Positions 23,829 through 31,540 of a stretch of DNA of 32,179 nucleotides are shown here, piece by piece. The notes beneath the pieces were generated by a model, which made no database searches, was not told where the DNA came from, and saw nothing but the letters and a program-made list of their open reading frames with translations. Numbering within the stretch: the stretch's first letter is position 1; each line of letters starts with the position of its first letter. The translations under genes and the position numbers were made by a program. The stretch lies in contig QQSD01000010.1 in the NCBI GenBank assembly GCA_003602485.1, positions 27,215 through 59,393 on the forward strand. The letters are read 5' to 3'. This DNA comes from Candidatus Poseidoniales archaeon. GTDB taxonomy: Archaea; Thermoplasmatota; Poseidoniia; Poseidoniales; Poseidoniaceae.

Positions 23829-24188
23829 GAACAACGGTTAGGACCAACAGCCTTTGAGGTCATCGCAACATGGAAGCATTGAGAAGAGGTTTTGGAAAAC
23901 TGTGCCCCGACACCTAACGGCCTCGTTCATCGTTTCCTCGGAGGCCTGACCCTCGGCATCGGGGCGTTCTGTCCGGTAGGGTGGTTGTCTTGAGGTCATC
24001 CTCTCGTCATCCAAGGACCCATAACCTACCGATGGTTTACCGCATTTGCACCGGGAATCACGCCCCGAAGGGTCATCCCAGTCTTCGATTTGCGGCCGTA
24101 CTCATGGTGTCAGACGTCATAGCAATGTTTCACAGTAGCTCAGCCCGATGTTGCAGGTACGGTAGCATCGGCTCAAGACGACTCTATA
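23829..24188. ncRNA. Gene-free stretch with nested inverted repeats; possible structured RNA
   Basis: No coding gene is credible here, yet the 360 bases contain many perfect inverted repeats. GCCCCGA 23904-23910 pairs with TCGGGGC 23959-23965, enclosing GGCCTC 23919-23924 with GAGGCC 23941-23946. CGGTAGG 23974-23980 pairs with CCTACCG 24025-24031. CGGGGCG 23960-23966 pairs with CGCCCCG 24061-24067, which competes with the first helix. GAGG 23992-23995 pairs with CCTC 24000-24003. AGCCCGATG 24142-24150 pairs with CATCGGCT 24166-24173 with one bulge. G+C content is higher than in the nearby A+T-rich gaps. The strand is undetermined. It could be a stable RNA (RNase P RNA and SRP RNA were considered, but their signature boxes were not found) or a long regulatory leader of the CoA gene. 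Confidence 0.5.
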
Positions 24189-24205
24189 TCACTTCATCGG
24201 TGATA
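24187..24205 (-). terminator. Hairpin spanning the stop of the 24189-26696 gene
   Basis: TATCAC (24187-24192) and GTGATA (24200-24205) form a perfect 6-base inverted repeat with a 7-base loop that includes the end of the reading frame. There is no T-tract, so its use as a terminator is uncertain. Confidence 0.3.
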
Positions 24206-26696
24206 CAGGGGGCATTCTATGGGCAAAACTTCTCCCAAACAGAACGCGCCCAATGGCTTCGTCACCGTGTTGCATGACACTAGGCCCAATTATTGGCCAT
24301 GATTCAATCGGTTGAACGAGCCATGCCCCGTCACCATGCGAGGATAAAATAGGGACAGGAAGTTGATGGTCACGGGCATAAATCGCCTCAAAGAGGTCCC
24401 GTAGCGGTAGTACACCAGGCCCTTCGGGCAACAAATGAACACCGATAAGTTCCTCGGCAGTTAATTGACACCCTTGGTGGCGAATTTCATGACCTGGGAA
24501 ACCGCACCGTTCACCTTCAGTCCGACCAAGAATGGCAAGCCACGGCATCGGATGTTGGCTCAACCAGACTCGCCCGGATGCCGTATTCAATTGATTCACA
24601 ATCCATTCGTTTCCGTAAGGTAGCCACCATGAACTCGGGAGTGAAGTCATGATTTGTCGTTGAAGTTCTGTCGCCCAAGGGAGATTTTGAAGGAGGGCAT
24701 CAACGCCTCGTGACCAAAGATGAAGCAGCGATGATTTTGGATGAATTCGCGCAGCCTTGAGACATGTATCCAAGCGGGTGTCCGTTGACTCATTTTTTGG
24801 TGAACCAAAGAGATGTTCAATGACTTCGACAGCCATGTAAGGCCTATCCAGCCAGGAAAGAAGAGCTTGGTCAAACAAATCACGGTAGGTTTCGTCAGCC
24901 AAATGGAGGCTGGCCACAAGGGCTGTTGCATACCATGGTGCGATGGGCGATTCTTCGAGTGCTTTGGCGAATGAAAGAGCCACTTTAGGCGCATGAGGAA
25001 GGTTTGCCTTGAGCCGTCGTAATGCGAGAGTTTGCCATTGAACTGTACCTTTCGCAATGGCTTCTGGAAGATCAACCAATTCAAGAGCATCAACCTTGAG
25101 CAAATCTGCCCATCCCTCTGGAAGGTCGGTGTGGATGCGCAACCATCGCTGAGCACGTTCACTTTCGGGCGAGGCAATCCATGCTGCCAACGGATGAGAT
25201 GATTCAAGTTCGTTTGCCATACGGGAATCTCCCTTAGGAAAGACATGCAAGCTACGGGAAAGTGCGTCCCCATGCCTTCCTTTTGGAAGTGGAGAGGTGT
25301 ATGTTGATGCCTGATTCAGTGTCAAAGGAGACAATAATTCAGCAGCATTGCTGGGCATGTATTCGCGAGGAGGAGAAGGTGATTGTGCAGGTGAAGAAGG
25401 TGAATTAAGGACAATAGGTAAGGAGATGTCACGACCAATTTGAGCATACACTTCTGCTAGATTTGGAGAGGTTGTGAGGTGCGTTGAGTTTCTCGATACC
25501 GAACGCCCTGTACCTCGCCGAGTCATGAAAATCCTGCATTTTGGGTGGAACGTTAGTCGGTGATGGAAGTCTTCATCTGGTTCATCGAAGGGCCAGTCGA
25601 TGACACACGGCCATTGAGAGTCTTGAACGAGATACAAAATGAGTGCCGATAAACCATTTACAGACATCCCATATGTATCGATGGTGCCTTCGTTGACTTC
25701 ATCAACGGACCAGTCAACGTCCCCAAAGTCGGAAAAGATATCTTTTCTCAGGGATTGAGGAAGTTTTGAAGTATTCTTGAGTAAGTCAGAGCTGATGGAT
25801 GTGTACATTGCTTCAATTCGGTCCGCTGACATCCTTGAATGGCGGAGACTCAACCATTGGCGAAGAAGAGGGATTGGAAGATGACGGTCTCGTCGCCCCT
25901 GTCCGTCGGTCAGGCAAATGGCTCGACTCCCCAAGGCCTCAACCACAAGGGAGCGGTCCAGTTCATGTGGCAAATGTGCAGTAATACCGCTGGGAGGAAA
26001 GTATTGCAGCGCCGTACCTGAAACTTGTCCGAGACAATGACTCCCATTGAGGAGGAACTGTGGTGGATGTTGAGGTTGCGAGGCGTTTGAGAACCATTGA
26101 CCTTCAATCAGAGTGGTCAATGGAGCCTGTTCGAGCACTTTTCCACGGGCTAGTCCGATCTTTGTAGGAGCGTTGCCAAAATCTGCGAGTGTGCCGGATG
26201 TGGTTGCTGAAGGTGGCGTCGTAGGAGAAAAATCATCCAACATATACCACTTGAGTTTGTCAACCGGGAATAAAATCCACGTCCCCCCTTGATTTCCTGT
26301 GGAAGTTTGCCCTTCGTGATTCATGGCATCTGGGATGAAAAAAAGTGAAGATGATGGAGGTTTGACATAACCAAGAAGCACGTTTGATGATTCGGATTGA
26401 ACAACCACCCCCTCGGTATTTGCAGGAATGACACTCACGTGACGCTTCAATTTCTCCAAGCCATCGTTTTCCAAGCGCTCAAGACCCGTTTGACTGAGAT
26501 ACATTGGGGCGTTTCGCAACCCCCCTGATTCATCACGAACAACATAGCCATGGGTACGCAGTTGCCGGCATGCAAGCGAGGCGTGCGGCATCCGCATGTC
26601 GAATTGCTTGGCGATTTCAGAAACCGTGCTCGGCCCTCTGCTCAACCAAAACAGGATCTTCCGGTGTGCTGCCGAACGAATGCTTCCAGACGGCAT
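24189..26696 (-). CDS. Large winged-helix protein with uncharacterised C-terminal region
   Basis: An 835-residue cytoplasmic protein with a DNA-binding N-terminus and no recognised domain beyond it. Residues about 9-85 form a MarR/ArsR-like winged helix: ILFWLSRGPSTVSEIAKQFD, the recognition helix around PHASLACRQLRTHGYVVR, and a wing leading to YLSQTGLERL. Residues 90-400 are mixed alpha/beta. A Pro/Ser-rich linker lies at about 420-450 (SPSSPAQSPSPP), and the C-terminal half is Leu/Ala-rich and helical, possibly with helical repeats (LALRRLKANLPHAPKVALSFAKAL). GAGGTGA eight bases upstream supports ATG at 26696; GTG at 26699 is the alternative. It is divergent from another winged-helix gene, and the shared gap has AGTTA repeats. 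A transcription regulator with a large sensing or scaffold region is the best guess. Confidence 0.75.
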   Translation of the reverse strand: MPSGSIRSAAHRKILFWLSRGPSTVSEIAKQFDMRMPHASLACRQLRTHGYVVRDESGGLRNAPMYLSQTGLERLENDGLEKLKRHVSVIPANTEGVVVQSESSNVLLGYVKPPSSSLFFIPDAMNHEGQTSTGNQGGTWILFPVDKLKWYMLDDFSPTTPPSATTSGTLADFGNAPTKIGLARGKVLEQAPLTTLIEGQWFSNASQPQHPPQFLLNGSHCLGQVSGTALQYFPPSGITAHLPHELDRSLVVEALGSRAICLTDGQGRRDRHLPIPLLRQWLSLRHSRMSADRIEAMYTSISSDLLKNTSKLPQSLRKDIFSDFGDVDWSVDEVNEGTIDTYGMSVNGLSALILYLVQDSQWPCVIDWPFDEPDEDFHHRLTFHPKCRIFMTRRGTGRSVSRNSTHLTTSPNLAEVYAQIGRDISLPIVLNSPSSPAQSPSPPREYMPSNAAELLSPLTLNQASTYTSPLPKGRHGDALSRSLHVFPKGDSRMANELESSHPLAAWIASPESERAQRWLRIHTDLPEGWADLLKVDALELVDLPEAIAKGTVQWQTLALRRLKANLPHAPKVALSFAKALEESPIAPWYATALVASLHLADETYRDLFDQALLSWLDRPYMAVEVIEHLFGSPKNESTDTRLDTCLKAARIHPKSSLLHLWSRGVDALLQNLPWATELQRQIMTSLPSSWWLPYGNEWIVNQLNTASGRVWLSQHPMPWLAILGRTEGERCGFPGHEIRHQGCQLTAEELIGVHLLPEGPGVLPLRDLFEAIYARDHQLPVPILSSHGDGAWLVQPIESWPIIGPSVMQHGDEAIGRVLFGRSFAHRMPPVSPMK

Positions 26697-26969
26697 CACC
26701 AGTCACCTCATCCTTAGCGTAATTTTCATGCTTGATAAATCCTACTCTTTTCAAGTTAATTAGTTACATTTAGTTAATGATTTCCACTCGAGAAGTGTTC
26801 ATTTACTTACTCGCCCCGCCCATGATGTAGAAATAACACCGATATTTTGTCATCAAGTGTAACCAAATCGTCAGTTGAGGGAGGAAGCATTATATCAGCG
26901 GCCTCGCTCCTGTAAACCAGCGGCACATAATCACTTGAGCCACCAATAAAAACGACAGGAGGAAAGAAC
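26697..26969. promoter_or_regulatory. A+T-rich divergent promoter region with AGTTA repeats
   Basis: This 273-base gap separates two divergent winged-helix genes. AGTTA occurs at 26754, 26762 and 26772, twice as AGTTAAT, inside an A+T-rich stretch, and could be a regulator-binding array. GGATTTATC on the minus strand (near 26733-26741) is a TATA candidate for the large gene, and CATTATATC (near 26889) is one for the small gene. An AGGAGGAAAG ribosome-binding site precedes the ATG at 26970. Confidence 0.4.
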
Positions 26970-27290
26970 ATGAAGACAACACGCATCCGTGAAAAAATCA
27001 AGAAATTTTTAGGCGACCGACCACGTAATACCGCTGAGATTTTGGAATACATCAACAGCACCATGCGTCATGGTACAACCAGCCAACAACTTGGCAACGT
27101 ACTCTCCAAAGACAAAGACATTGTCAAGGTTGGATACATCAAGCGCTCCGGGATCCTCTCTGGCGGCTACGATATTTGCGAGTGGGCCACTCGAAACTGG
27201 GTTTCCGAACATTGCCCAGAATGGATTGAAGGCACACCTATCATCGTCGATAGTGAAGGCAATTTCACTACCGGTACGACCAAACTCTGA
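26970..27290 (+). CDS. Small winged-helix DNA-binding protein
   Basis: The 106-residue protein has a helix-turn-helix layout: IREKIKKFLGDRPRNTAEIL (about 6-25), a second helix, then TSQQLGNVLSKDKDIVKVGYI as recognition helix and strand (about 37-57), and a glycine-rich wing (GILSGGYD). The remaining 40 residues are Trp-containing (EWATRNWVSEHCPEW) and of unknown role. A strong AGGAGGAAAG ribosome-binding site fixes the start. It is transcribed away from the large winged-helix gene, which suggests cross- or autoregulation, but no target is visible. It could equally be a nucleic-acid-binding factor that is not a specific repressor. Confidence 0.78.
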   Translation: MKTTRIREKIKKFLGDRPRNTAEILEYINSTMRHGTTSQQLGNVLSKDKDIVKVGYIKRSGILSGGYDICEWATRNWVSEHCPEWIEGTPIIVDSEGNFTTGTTKL

Positions 27291-27308
27291 ACCCACGCCC
27301 GGGAACCT

Positions 27309-27323
27309 GCCTCAACATGAGGC
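27309..27323 (+). terminator. Small perfect hairpin after the winged-helix gene
   Basis: GCCTCA and TGAGGC form a perfect 6-base inverted repeat with a 3-base loop, 19 bases after the stop at 27290. The rest of the gap to 27478 shows only a weak GCTCA/TGAGC pair (near 27425-27450) and nothing coding. Confidence 0.35.
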
Positions 27324-27478
27324 CGTAAGGAAGTTCGACGGATTGTTGTTGCGAAGCTGGAGATTCATGTGCCAGCTCCCAAAATTGACACATCCACATC
27401 GTTTGAGGTATGAACGGATGCTTAGCTCACAACCAACTCACTGAGCGAATCTCCCAAGAATGAGAGTCCTGTATTGAT

Positions 27479-28405
27479 TCAGTTGCCTTCGAAGATGGCC
27501 ATGGCCGTATCGACGGATGCACCATCGCAGATGATAGCATGGCAGGCTGCGGTCATACGCACTGCTTCTTTCGTTTCTTTTTGGTGAATGTTACGTCCAG
27601 TAGCAGCACCTTTGCATCCAGAGATGTTGATTTGGTCATGAAGGCGTTGAAGGAACTCTCGAGGAGGCAGTGTTCCGCCTCCCGAGCAGATAATCCGTGT
27701 ACGGCCTGCAGCCTCAACTGCGATTTTGAAGGACTCTGCCTGTGTCATGCCGTCCCATGCTTCAGGATAGTTGACTTTCGCGAAATCTGCACCGAGGCAG
27801 GCTGCGACGCCTGCAGCTCCAGCGATAAGTTGCGGGTCTTTCTCATTGGGAACTGCTTTCCCTCGAGGGTACATCCAAACAACGGAGATCATGCCTTGTT
27901 CGTGAGCTTGCCGGATGAATTGCGCCGCTTCAGTGAGCATTTCATGCTCGTATTCGCTCCCAATGTAAACGGTGTAGCCAATTCCAACGACGTTGATACC
28001 ATTGTGAATGAGGGACATCACATCGTCCATGTCCCAGAGAGCCTGGGAGACTGGATCGCGCTGTCCAGTTTTGACCATGTGGGATTTTGAGTTGAGCTTG
28101 ACCAAATAAGGAATGTCAGGATGGTCTCGCGCATACATGGAGACAAGGCCAAGTTGGCCTGCAAGGACACCAAGCGTTCCCGCTTCAAGCGTCTTCGCAC
28201 CGATTTCAAACAAATGCGCAGGATCGTTGGAACTGAGCGGGACTGAGTCTCCACCGTCGTAGAAATCATCGTTCAAATGTTCGATTTTTTGATCGCAAGC
28301 AAAGAGGTTCATGGAACCGGTTCCTGCTGTTGCAGCCCGAAGATTGTCGAGATATGTTTCAATCAATTCATCAGGCACATCGCCCGGTACGTGGAATTCA
28401 GACAT
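27479..28405 (-). CDS. Class I fructose-bisphosphate aldolase, archaeal DeoC/LacD type
   Basis: Condenses dihydroxyacetone phosphate and glyceraldehyde 3-phosphate to fructose 1,6-bisphosphate via a Schiff base. The 308 residues form a TIM barrel of the DeoC/LacD (COG1830) group. Visible motifs: LFACDQKIEHLND (34-46), the family's N-terminal D-Q-x-x-E-H; VVWMYPRGK (175-183); Lys210 in ADFAKVNYP as the likely Schiff-base lysine; and CSGGG near the phosphate site. ATG at 28405 is preferred; a GTG overlapping the crotonase stop (28432) would add nine poorly conserved residues. It is last in a minus-strand operon, after crotonase and the FAD oxidoreductase. The related enzyme for aminodideoxyheptulosonate synthesis has the same fold, so the substrate is not fully certain. 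Confidence 0.88.
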   Translation of the reverse strand: MSEFHVPGDVPDELIETYLDNLRAATAGTGSMNLFACDQKIEHLNDDFYDGGDSVPLSSNDPAHLFEIGAKTLEAGTLGVLAGQLGLVSMYARDHPDIPYLVKLNSKSHMVKTGQRDPVSQALWDMDDVMSLIHNGINVVGIGYTVYIGSEYEHEMLTEAAQFIRQAHEQGMISVVWMYPRGKAVPNEKDPQLIAGAAGVAACLGADFAKVNYPEAWDGMTQAESFKIAVEAAGRTRIICSGGGTLPPREFLQRLHDQINISGCKGAATGRNIHQKETKEAVRMTAACHAIICDGASVDTAMAIFEGN

Positions 28406-28428
28406 AGTAGTCAACCCGATTGTTATGT

Positions 28429-29319
28429 TCACTCGCCAGTAAAGTTTGCCACGCGCTTCTCAACGTATGCAGCAATGCCTTCTTTGGCGTCACTGCTGTT
28501 GAAGAGTGCAGCTTGGAGTTCTCGCTCAAGAGCAAGGTGGTACTCAAAGGGAATCTCTGGTCCTGTTTGACATGAGCGCTTGATGTTACCAACAGCCTTG
28601 ACCGCCTTGTTGGGCAGTGTGAATTGGCTGCACCAGTCGAGAATGTCTCGGCGGAACTCAGCAGCGTCGCCTTCCCAGATGTGGTTGATGAGGTTGCAGG
28701 AATGAGCGTCCTCAAAGGACATCAATTCACCAGTGACCATCATTTCGAGTGCCTTTGCCTTACCGATGAGACGGGTGAGGCGGGCCGTACCGCCAGTTCC
28801 AGCGAGAACACCGAGATTGATTTCAGGTAGGCCGACCTTTCCAGAGTTCTTTCGAGCGATGCGGATGTCCGCTGCCATGGCGATTTCAAGGCCACCGCCA
28901 ACGGCGTGACCGTTGATGGCACAAACCACGAGTTTTGCAGTCTGTTCAAGGCGAGACAGAGTCTCGTTCGCGTGAAGGCAGAAATTATACTTGAAACCAG
29001 GTGTGACGCTGTTGAGCATCTGGATGGACGCGCCCGCAGAGAAGAAGGATGCTCCGTTTCCTGTCAAAACGATGCACGTGACGCTGTCGTCGAAACGTGC
29101 ACGGACAATTGCTTCGTCAATATCTCGCATCATGCCGTGCGTGTAGGTGTTGGGTGAGCGGTCGTTGGCCCCTTCAATAGGAGCACCCGCAGAGTTCGAA
29201 GTAAGTTCAATCACAGCGATACCGTTGTCGGTCACTCCGTAATTGACAAGACGGTTCGGCATCGGTTCGAGTTTCAATCCATAGAGGTCGCTCATACCTC
29301 TGCCCACACGGGAAGGCAT
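28429..29319 (-). CDS. Enoyl-CoA hydratase/isomerase (crotonase) family protein
   Basis: Crotonase-fold enzyme acting on acyl-CoA thioesters, probably hydrating an enoyl-CoA. The oxyanion-hole segments are FFSAGASI and the GHAVGGGLEIAMAADIRIA block. The two glutamates expected of hydratases are present, one in GGGLE and one in LPEINLGVLAGTGGTARL. Length is 296 residues with about 20 extra at the N-terminus. Two starts are possible: ATG at 29319, whose first base is the last base of the upstream TAA (TAATG overlap), or ATG at 29295 after GGGCAGAGGT. The coupled start was chosen. It lies between the FAD oxidoreductase and the aldolase in one operon. The pathway (beta-oxidation, amino-acid breakdown or other) cannot be told from this window. 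Confidence 0.9.
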   Translation of the reverse strand: MPSRVGRGMSDLYGLKLEPMPNRLVNYGVTDNGIAVIELTSNSAGAPIEGANDRSPNTYTHGMMRDIDEAIVRARFDDSVTCIVLTGNGASFFSAGASIQMLNSVTPGFKYNFCLHANETLSRLEQTAKLVVCAINGHAVGGGLEIAMAADIRIARKNSGKVGLPEINLGVLAGTGGTARLTRLIGKAKALEMMVTGELMSFEDAHSCNLINHIWEGDAAEFRRDILDWCSQFTLPNKAVKAVGNIKRSCQTGPEIPFEYHLALERELQAALFNSSDAKEGIAAYVEKRVANFTGE

Positions 29320-30602
29320 TATGAAGAAATCGCTGCCTTTTCTTGCGCTTGAACTTCACTTTCGTCATCGTTAGCGAAGGATACATGGCCGCCCTGACGA
29401 CGAACTTGTTTCCACTGCTCTCCAATTGCCTTTGCTTCATCAGAAGGCTCCCAATGGTCTCGCTTCAAGGCAGGCCGAAACGGAAGGCGTCGCACCCCAC
29501 GGCCCATCGCCTTGTTGTCTTTGACCAGCATGAACGGACTCACCAAACGATAGAGAAAACGTTTGAACAGTGTAGGGCGGAATAATTTACCAATCCAAAT
29601 CAAGCCGTCTCCGCGTTTGTTTTGATCCTTCATCCAAGCCTTACACATTCGCTTGTACATACGGTCTCCGACGCGATTCATCAACCAACGATTGGCGACG
29701 CTGGTGCGGACATAGGGCATCAAATGGTGGCGTACATCGCGTTCATAGTCCCCCTCACCCAAAATGTCACGGGCAGCGAGAACCCCCGACCATACCGCCA
29801 TTCGCATTCCGAAACCCCACATGAAATCCTGTAGACCACCGGATTCGCCAACGTAATAGCGGCCGTCCTGTTTGTAGTGCTGATTGATGGTAAAATCTCC
29901 TTTCCCACCCACACGTTTGATGGGTTGACGGTTCAGGTTGGGATAATGCCGCTCGTACCATGCAATGGTCTCGTTGAGAAAACGCTCGCTTTTCCGTTGC
30001 TTTCGCCACAAGCAGGTGCAAATCAAGCCCACTCCATCGATGATAATGAAGTATGAATAGGAGCCTGGAGCCAATTTATCGTTCAATTGAAAGGCGATAT
30101 GATTGGGATGGTCGGTCTTGAAAATCTCTCCATATGCAACAGCTGAAGTTCCTTTAGGACCGCAGGCAATAATGGTACAGTCTTCCTCTTTGACTCGAGA
30201 ACCATAGTGAATCGTTGCTCCGGCTTCAATCGCTTGTCGCTTGAAGCCTTGATCGATGGCGTGGTCCGAAGTTCCACGCTCAACGATTCTGTAAGCCACG
30301 CCCGAGGTCTTGGCTTGAGTGATGACGTCATCGGGGTGAATGAGGTCAACAGTATCAAAGGTAGTGGCTTTGAAGTTCGATGGAGCAAGACCCCATTCTT
30401 CGAGTTGCTCGAAAAAATCTTCGTCCATGCTCCAGTTTTCGAGGGCTTGGAAATCTCCGTCAAAGCGGGCCCCTGAATCTTGTCGAATGTCATGGACGTG
30501 GACTTCACGACCTGCTCGCGCAAGGAGGGTTGCTGCTGCCAACCCTGACAGCCCAGCGCCCATGATGTGGACGGGTGGATACTGGCTTTGAGCGTCGGCC
30601 AT
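29319..30602 (-). CDS. FAD-dependent oxidoreductase, geranylgeranyl-reductase-like
   Basis: Flavoprotein of the p-hydroxybenzoate-hydroxylase fold. ATG at 30602 (MADAQSQYPP) gives a dinucleotide-binding start VHIMGAGLSGLAAATLLARA (11-30) with GxGxxG at 15-20; the 77-residue upstream in-frame extension runs over the divergent moaE gene and lacks homology features. Further family features are the VAYRIVERG region, the mid-protein TIIACG strand, and GESGGLQDFMWGFGMRMA with AARDIL, which corresponds to the GD...GxG...A segment of geranylgeranyl reductases. The C-terminal 90 residues are basic and possibly membrane-associated. Archaeal relatives saturate isoprenoid lipid chains, but the substrate here is not proven. 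It is first in the operon with crotonase and aldolase; moaE starts only 27 bases away on the other strand. Confidence 0.8.
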   Translation of the reverse strand: MADAQSQYPPVHIMGAGLSGLAAATLLARAGREVHVHDIRQDSGARFDGDFQALENWSMDEDFFEQLEEWGLAPSNFKATTFDTVDLIHPDDVITQAKTSGVAYRIVERGTSDHAIDQGFKRQAIEAGATIHYGSRVKEEDCTIIACGPKGTSAVAYGEIFKTDHPNHIAFQLNDKLAPGSYSYFIIIDGVGLICTCLWRKQRKSERFLNETIAWYERHYPNLNRQPIKRVGGKGDFTINQHYKQDGRYYVGESGGLQDFMWGFGMRMAVWSGVLAARDILGEGDYERDVRHHLMPYVRTSVANRWLMNRVGDRMYKRMCKAWMKDQNKRGDGLIWIGKLFRPTLFKRFLYRLVSPFMLVKDNKAMGRGVRRLPFRPALKRDHWEPSDEAKAIGEQWKQVRRQGGHVSFANDDESEVQAQEKAAISS

Positions 30603-30614
30603 GGTGCGCCATGG
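30599..30614. repeat. CCATGG-TGCG-CCATGG repeat at the divergent start
   Basis: Two CCATGG hexamers flank a TGCG spacer in the 27-base space between the divergent FAD oxidoreductase and moaE genes. The left copy contains the oxidoreductase ATG. It may be chance or a shared control site. Confidence 0.3.
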
Positions 30615-30629
30615 AGGCGTGAGGTTTGA

Positions 30630-31079
30630 ATGATGTGTTCTCGTCGTGTGGGCATGGCCGAGCGCATCGTGGTTGAAGAAGCACGGACCGTGCTTGACCC
30701 TGACGCATTGCTTCAGCAACTCTACACCGAAGGTTGTGGAGCCGTGGTTAGTTTTGTTGGACTCACCCGCGGCATTGATGACGGGACAGAGATTCTTCGA
30801 TTGGAATTCGATGCGTGGCATGAACAATTGCATCCAGTCTTGCTCAACCTTGCCACAGTTGCGGCGTCAACCTACGGGCTTTTGGGAGTAGCAATGGCAC
30901 ACCGCACGGGTGCCGTTGGGCCCGGAGAACCAATCGTCGCCATTCATGTTGCCAGTCCACATCGTAAAGAGGCCTTTGAAGCCTGTTCGTGGCTCATCGA
31001 TGAATTGAAGCGCCAAGCACCCATTTGGAAGAAAGAAGTCACACCTTTAGGATCGACATGGAAAGAGGGATTAGGATGA
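30630..31079 (+). CDS. moaE: Molybdopterin synthase catalytic subunit MoaE
   Basis: Large subunit of molybdopterin synthase, which inserts sulfur into cyclic pyranopterin monophosphate together with MoaD. Family blocks are complete: GAVVSFVGLTRG, LEFDAWHEQ, HRTGAVGPGEPIVAIHVASPHR split over two strands, then AFEACSWLIDELK and APIWKKE, the last two with the active-site lysines. Length is 149 residues. The start at 30630 (ATGATG) has GAGGT at good spacing; ATG at 30654 is an alternative. The stop overlaps the moaC start as ATGA, so the pair is translationally coupled. No moaD or moaA gene is in the window. Confidence 0.95.
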   Translation: MMCSRRVGMAERIVVEEARTVLDPDALLQQLYTEGCGAVVSFVGLTRGIDDGTEILRLEFDAWHEQLHPVLLNLATVAASTYGLLGVAMAHRTGAVGPGEPIVAIHVASPHRKEAFEACSWLIDELKRQAPIWKKEVTPLGSTWKEGLG

Positions 31080-31537
31080 ACAAAACAAGCATCGAAGGTA
31101 TCGTTGAAATTGGGGGAAAACCAGTCGTTGAGCGGAGGGCGAAGGCAAAGGGAAGACTTTGCCTCCATGCATCCACCAAGCAAGCCATTGTGGACGGAGA
31201 GATCAGCAAAGGAAATGTTTTGGAAGCCTCGACCATTGCTGCAATTCAGGCTGTCAAGGATACACCACGTATTATTCCACATTGTCATCCAATTCCACTG
31301 GAAGGAACGAAGGTCGAATGGACGTGGGAGGGCAATGACCTCTGGTGCCAAGTTCAAGTTTCTGCCCACTACAAGACGGGCATTGAAATGGAAGCCCTTA
31401 CCGGTGTCGCAGCAGGTCTTCTGTGTGCCTTTGACATGGTTAAATCATTGGAAAAAGACGATGATGGACAATACCCCACTGCCATGCTAAACGACCTCTG
31501 TGTGGTTGAAAAATTCAAAGGAGCATCAACCGTTTGA
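31076..31537 (+). CDS. moaC: Cyclic pyranopterin monophosphate synthase MoaC
   Basis: Converts the MoaA product 3',8-cyclo-GTP into cyclic pyranopterin monophosphate in molybdenum cofactor synthesis. The 153 residues carry the expected motifs: a start with EIGGKPVVERRAKAKG, KGNVLEASTIAAIQAVK, HCHPIPL, GIEMEALTGVAAGLL and MLNDLCVVEK. The Asp-Met near FDMVKSLEKD matches the catalytic Asp/Lys segment. ATG at 31076 overlaps the moaE stop by four bases; a 17-codon longer reading is possible but would run inside moaE. Next to it the bisphosphatase gene begins after three bases, so all three are probably one transcript. Confidence 0.95.
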   Translation: MNKTSIEGIVEIGGKPVVERRAKAKGRLCLHASTKQAIVDGEISKGNVLEASTIAAIQAVKDTPRIIPHCHPIPLEGTKVEWTWEGNDLWCQVQVSAHYKTGIEMEALTGVAAGLLCAFDMVKSLEKDDDGQYPTAMLNDLCVVEKFKGASTV

Positions 31538-31540
31538 TTC

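Noticed and set aside
23844-23933. Short minus-strand ORF of about 30 codons with GAGGAAACG before its ATG
   Set aside because: It overlaps the inverted-repeat region and its product shows no protein-like pattern.
23960-24040. Resemblance to archaeal RNase P RNA (GGTAAACC and ACAGAAC on the minus strand)
   Set aside because: The conserved GAGGAAAGTCC box is not found upstream and the GGCTTA following ACAGAA is absent.
23995-24085. Resemblance to an FMN riboswitch on the minus strand (CTTCGGGGC, GCGGTAAA and GGATG-GAGAGGATGA segments in order)
   Set aside because: The interval is too short for the six-helix FMN aptamer and the conserved CCGACAGT-type elements are missing. A covariance-model search would decide.
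24130-24200. tRNA-like D-arm sequence GTAGCTCAGC
   Set aside because: No T-arm, anticodon arm or acceptor pairing can be formed nearby.
23981-24277. 98-codon plus-strand ORF in the gene-free stretch
   Set aside because: The composition is not protein-like and it runs antisense into the end of the winged-helix gene.
30603-30833. 77-residue N-terminal extension of the FAD oxidoreductase
   Set aside because: It lies antisense to moaE, and the dinucleotide-binding fold begins right after the internal ATG at 30602.
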